Below, one piece after another: positions 61,301 through 64,000 of a DNA stretch of 64,000 bases. This stretch comes from Cryptomeria japonica (Eukaryota; Streptophyta; Pinopsida; Cupressales; Cupressaceae). Both the position numbers and the translations under genes were made by a program. The DNA is taken from NCBI RefSeq assembly GCF_030272615.1, contig NC_081409.1:472868573-472932572 (forward strand), written 5' to 3'. Numbering within the stretch: position 1 is the stretch's first letter; every line of letters starts with the position of its first letter. The notes under the pieces are model-generated. The model had not been told where the DNA came from. It searched no databases and was given only the letters and a program-made list of their open reading frames with translations.

Positions 61301-62445
61301 TATGCATTAACTGAAGAAAAGGATATGGTGTGAAAGTTACATAAGGCACTATATGGATTGAAACATGCACCAAGAGAATGGTATGATAGATTGTACTATC
61401 ACTTGGTAAAGATAGGTTTTCAAAGAACCATTGAAGACAATAATATATATCTCAAGACTGAAGGAGATAAGATAGTGGTAAGTGAGGTATTGGTTGATGA
61501 TATCATTTTTAGAGGAAATGATGATATGTGTCATGAGTTTGCTAATGAAATGAAGAATGGGTTTGAGATGTCATTGGTAGGTGAGATAAAAAAATTCATA
61601 GGTTTGCAAATCCAACAGATGAAGGAAGGTATTTTTATCACACAATTCAAGTATGTAAAGGAAGTGTTAAGAAATTTTGGAATGGGAGACTGTAAACCAG
61701 TTGGAACACCAATGGTTACAGGTTATAGATTGTCAAAGGAAGATGATTCTGCACCAGTTGATGAAAAGGAGTATAGGTCCATGATAGGTAAGCTACATTA
61801 TGTTGTCCACAACAGACCGAACATTGATCATGCAGTAGGATTGGTTGCCAGATTTTAGAAAAGCCCGAAAGAGTCACACATAGTTGCAACCAAAAAGAAT
61901 TTTTCATATACTTGAAAGGAACTATAGATTATGGATTATGGTATCCATATGCATGAAACTTTGACTTAAAGGTCTATATCGATGCAGATTGGACAGGCAA
62001 TATTGATGACATGAAGAGTACAACTGGAGGAGCATTTTTTCTTGGAGGCAAACTAGTATCTTGGAGCAGCAAGAAGCAAAGTTGTATCACTCAATCAACA
62101 ACAGAAGCTGAGCATGTTGCATCTTACATGAATTGTACCCAAGCAATCTGGATGAAACACATATTGGAAGTTTTCAAGCTGAAGATATCAGAACGGGTAA
62201 GAATTTTTTGTGATAACACCAGTGCTATATATATTTCAAAGAACCCAATGTTGCATGCTAGGACAAAGCATATAGAGCCGAAGTACCATTTCCTGAGAGA
62301 GAAAGTTCAAAGCAAGGATGTCTCACTGGAGAATGTTTCCACTAAAGAACAACTGACAGATATTTTTACTAAGCCTCCGCCTAAGGCTACATTTGAATAT
62401 CTTAGAGGTAAGTTAGGGATTGTACCCCTACATGAAGTCAATTAA
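58343..62445 (+). pseudogene. Element H gag-pol polyprotein (copia), broken
   Basis: Gag starts MMKREGPKFNRDNY (58343) and spans UBN2-like pieces to about 59143 with at least two frameshifts; the zinc knuckle near 59130-59160 is ruined (first Cys kept, second replaced). Protease WIIDSGCSHHMTGD at about 59364. Pre-integrase LWHQRLFHVNF at about 59740. Integrase HTDLCGP (about 59935) and RTDQGGEF (about 60125) with several stops. RT: GTKWVFINKLNEDG (61020), [13 protein letters not shown] (61140), catalytic LVDDIIF where FVDDII or YVDDII is usual (about 61492). RNase H in an open 144-codon piece (62011-62445): QSTTEAEHVA, CDNTSAIYISKN, ending LHEVN and TAA. The pol order and length match a normal copia polyprotein; the copy is dead. 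Confidence 0.92.
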
Positions 62446-62600
62446 GAAGATAGGGAAGCCATTAATCCCATAGCCTATTGAAAATCTTGAAGAAGGATTG
62501 ATGAAGAATGGAGCTACTCCACAAGAGGAGCAACTAATTATAGATCGGTGAAGCATGGATGAAAACTGGAATGTCTTACCTTCACTTTGGCATTTCTATC
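62446..62600 (+). other. Element H noncoding tail
   Basis: About 155 bases between the pol stop and the polypurine tract; no frame. Confidence 0.6.
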
Positions 62601-62616
62601 AAAGGGAGAGAAGAAA
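62601..62616 (+). other. Polypurine tract of element H
   Basis: CAAAGGGAGAGAAGAAA-type purine run directly before the estimated 3' LTR start TGTATATG. Confidence 0.75.
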
Positions 62617-63634
62617 TGTATATGATTGTTGACTAGTTACCAGCTGAAGATATGTAGATATAGTTGAAGGATAGGATATGTTTGTAATATCTATGAGATT
62701 TGTAGGGTTTGTGCTGTGTTACCGACCTAATGTATTTTCTTATAAGGTCGATGATTTGTTTCAATTAGGTGTTGGCAATTTGGTGAAGTGTGTGAGTGAT
62801 TGTTGCTGAACCAAGAGGTGTGTTTGCAGAATGTTGTGAAGGTAGATAGGAGTGATAAATGATCTGATTAAGCAAGGAAGTGCTATTTCTAGATCAGTCA
62901 AGAACCTATTGTTCTCTAACCATTACAATAGTTAAATCCCTTAACAAGGTAAGCTTTAACAGGCTTGTTGTTAAAATCCTCTAACTAGGTGATCCATTAG
63001 CTTGGATTTGAAATCCTCCACTGAGGTTACCTTTAACAGGGTATTGCCTTTAATAGGGTATTTGTAGTCAACCCCTTAACTCGGTGGTCCTTAACCAGAT
63101 CTATTCCTAATAGGACATTATTGTATAAGCTTCTAACAAGGCTTGGCTCCTAACATGGAAAACTTTAGAAGAGTTCAAAATACTTGTGGGTATTCATCCC
63201 CACCATGGTTTTTCCCATTTGGGTTTCCATGTGAAAAATCATTGTGTCAAGTGGTGAATGATTTTGTTGATGTGTTTTTGATATGGTTGATTTGAATGAC
63301 TTGTAAATCCGCATAGATATATTTGAATGACTGGAAATGATCTGAAACATGTTATTACTAGTATTAGTAAAGTAGTTTAAGGTTTTGTCAAATGGTATTT
63401 AAGTTTCAAGATTTGTTGCATTGTTTCATTGAGTATTAGAACAATCGATAAAGTTTAACAATGTAGTTTCAGATTTGTCCGAGTGTCTAGACCGATATAC
63501 TTTATGAGTTGATTCAGAGTTGAAAGTTGATTTGGTGAAAGTTTAGTTTATTTTCTATCTACTGATTCACCCCCCCCCCCCCCCCCCCCACTCTCAGTAG
63601 TTGACTAGATCTTTATAGTTTCATCATATTATCA
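62617..63634 (+). repeat. Element H 3' LTR
   Basis: About 1,018 bp. Pair of the 5' LTR with moderate divergence. It carries a run of 20 C residues (63570-63589), where the 5' LTR has seven. Confidence 0.8.
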
Positions 63635-64000
63635 TGGACATCCTTGGGTAGCATAGAAACATGACCTATCACCAAATGATAAAAGGTAAAGACAAACTAG
63701 GACAAAATTCAACAACCATATTGATCTATGTCATTTCTTTATTTGTTTGATGTGATGGCTGATAATGTTTGATCTCAAAAAGTGTGGACCTAGTTTAAGA
63801 CTAGCTTGTCTGATTTTGATTGTATCATCTTTTGTTTAAGACAAGATAATGATCACCTTATATGGATAATTGATACGATTGATTAGATATTTTGATAAGT
63901 TTGATTGTAGATTGTTGATTAGATAGTTGTATCCTTTCTTAACTCTATACAAAGTGTTTGTTGGATATCGGCTAGGGTATTTGATTCTTGCGAGACATCT
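63635..64000 (+). other. Right flank, nothing recognised
   Basis: 366 bases without gene, repeat or element boundary that I can support. Confidence 0.5.

Larger units (their letters stand above)
57298..63634 (+). mobile_element. Element H: decayed Ty1/copia LTR retrotransposon of a second family
   Basis: LTRs at about 57298-58272 and about 62617-63634 share GTTACCGACCTAATGTATTTT and the ending TCATCATATTATCA. A perfect primer site is at 58275-58286. Domain order gag, protease, integrase, RT, RNase H gives copia. The LTR starts are estimates and no target duplication was found (AAGAA against TGGAC), so the 5' boundary may be wrong or the ends rearranged. Its gag and LTR differ clearly from the A/B/C family. 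Confidence 0.85.

Noticed and set aside
57298-63634. A 5-bp target duplication for element H
   Set aside because: Bases beside the estimated ends (AAGAA and TGGAC) do not match; the 5' boundary is uncertain.

Overview
This is a plant nuclear window made almost entirely of nested retrotransposons. I see no intact host gene, no rRNA or tRNA gene and no CRISPR array. Evidence for a plant: Ty1/copia and Ty3/gypsy LTR elements with plant-type initiator-Met tRNA priming sites, a plant mobile domain (PMD) pseudogene, and stop codons that look like CAG-to-TAG decay at CHG sites. LTRs of 1.4-3.8 kb, deep nesting and lack of genes suggest a large genome. I cannot name the species.

Layout. Element A (copia, + strand, 210-7886, target duplication CAAAC) sits inside the gag of element B, a minus-strand copy of the same family (1-209 plus 7887-~9993). 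Element C (same family, minus strand, 10284-25747, target duplication ACTTC) is inserted in the left arm of a long imperfect palindrome (10004-10283 plus 25753-26073; right arm 26137-26734). Element D (14928-22681) lies inside C. It has LTRs on the minus strand but no gag or pol; it carries an antisense, intron-containing PMD pseudogene (16729-19443). Taking out D plus one 5-bp target copy (7,759 bp) puts the two halves of C's gag-pol back in one frame, which supports these boundaries.

26735-29781 holds a decayed gypsy-like gag (27008-27733) and an acidic, unrecognised reading frame (28141-28899). Element G (Ty3/gypsy, minus strand, 29782-41579) has 3.8-kb LTRs containing a GC-rich array of short hairpins. 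Its pol runs directly into the 3' LTR. 41580-47123 is unassigned; it contains a 226-bp tandem duplication joined by a fold-back insert, and a small broken reading frame.

Element F (+ strand, 47124-56935, perfect AGTAT target duplication, two 1,420-bp LTRs about 1% different) is the youngest insertion. It encodes no polymerase; it carries one 856-codon frame of unknown function broken by four TAA codons. Element H (copia, + strand, ~57298-63634) is a different, decayed copia family.

How they relate: A, B, C, G and H once encoded their own reverse transcriptase and integrase. D and F do not, but share a polypurine-tract signature and TGTAG LTR starts, so they probably relied on another element's enzymes. 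The least expected items are D's antisense PMD gene with a repeat-filled intron, F's unknown long frame, the palindrome, and G's hairpin array.
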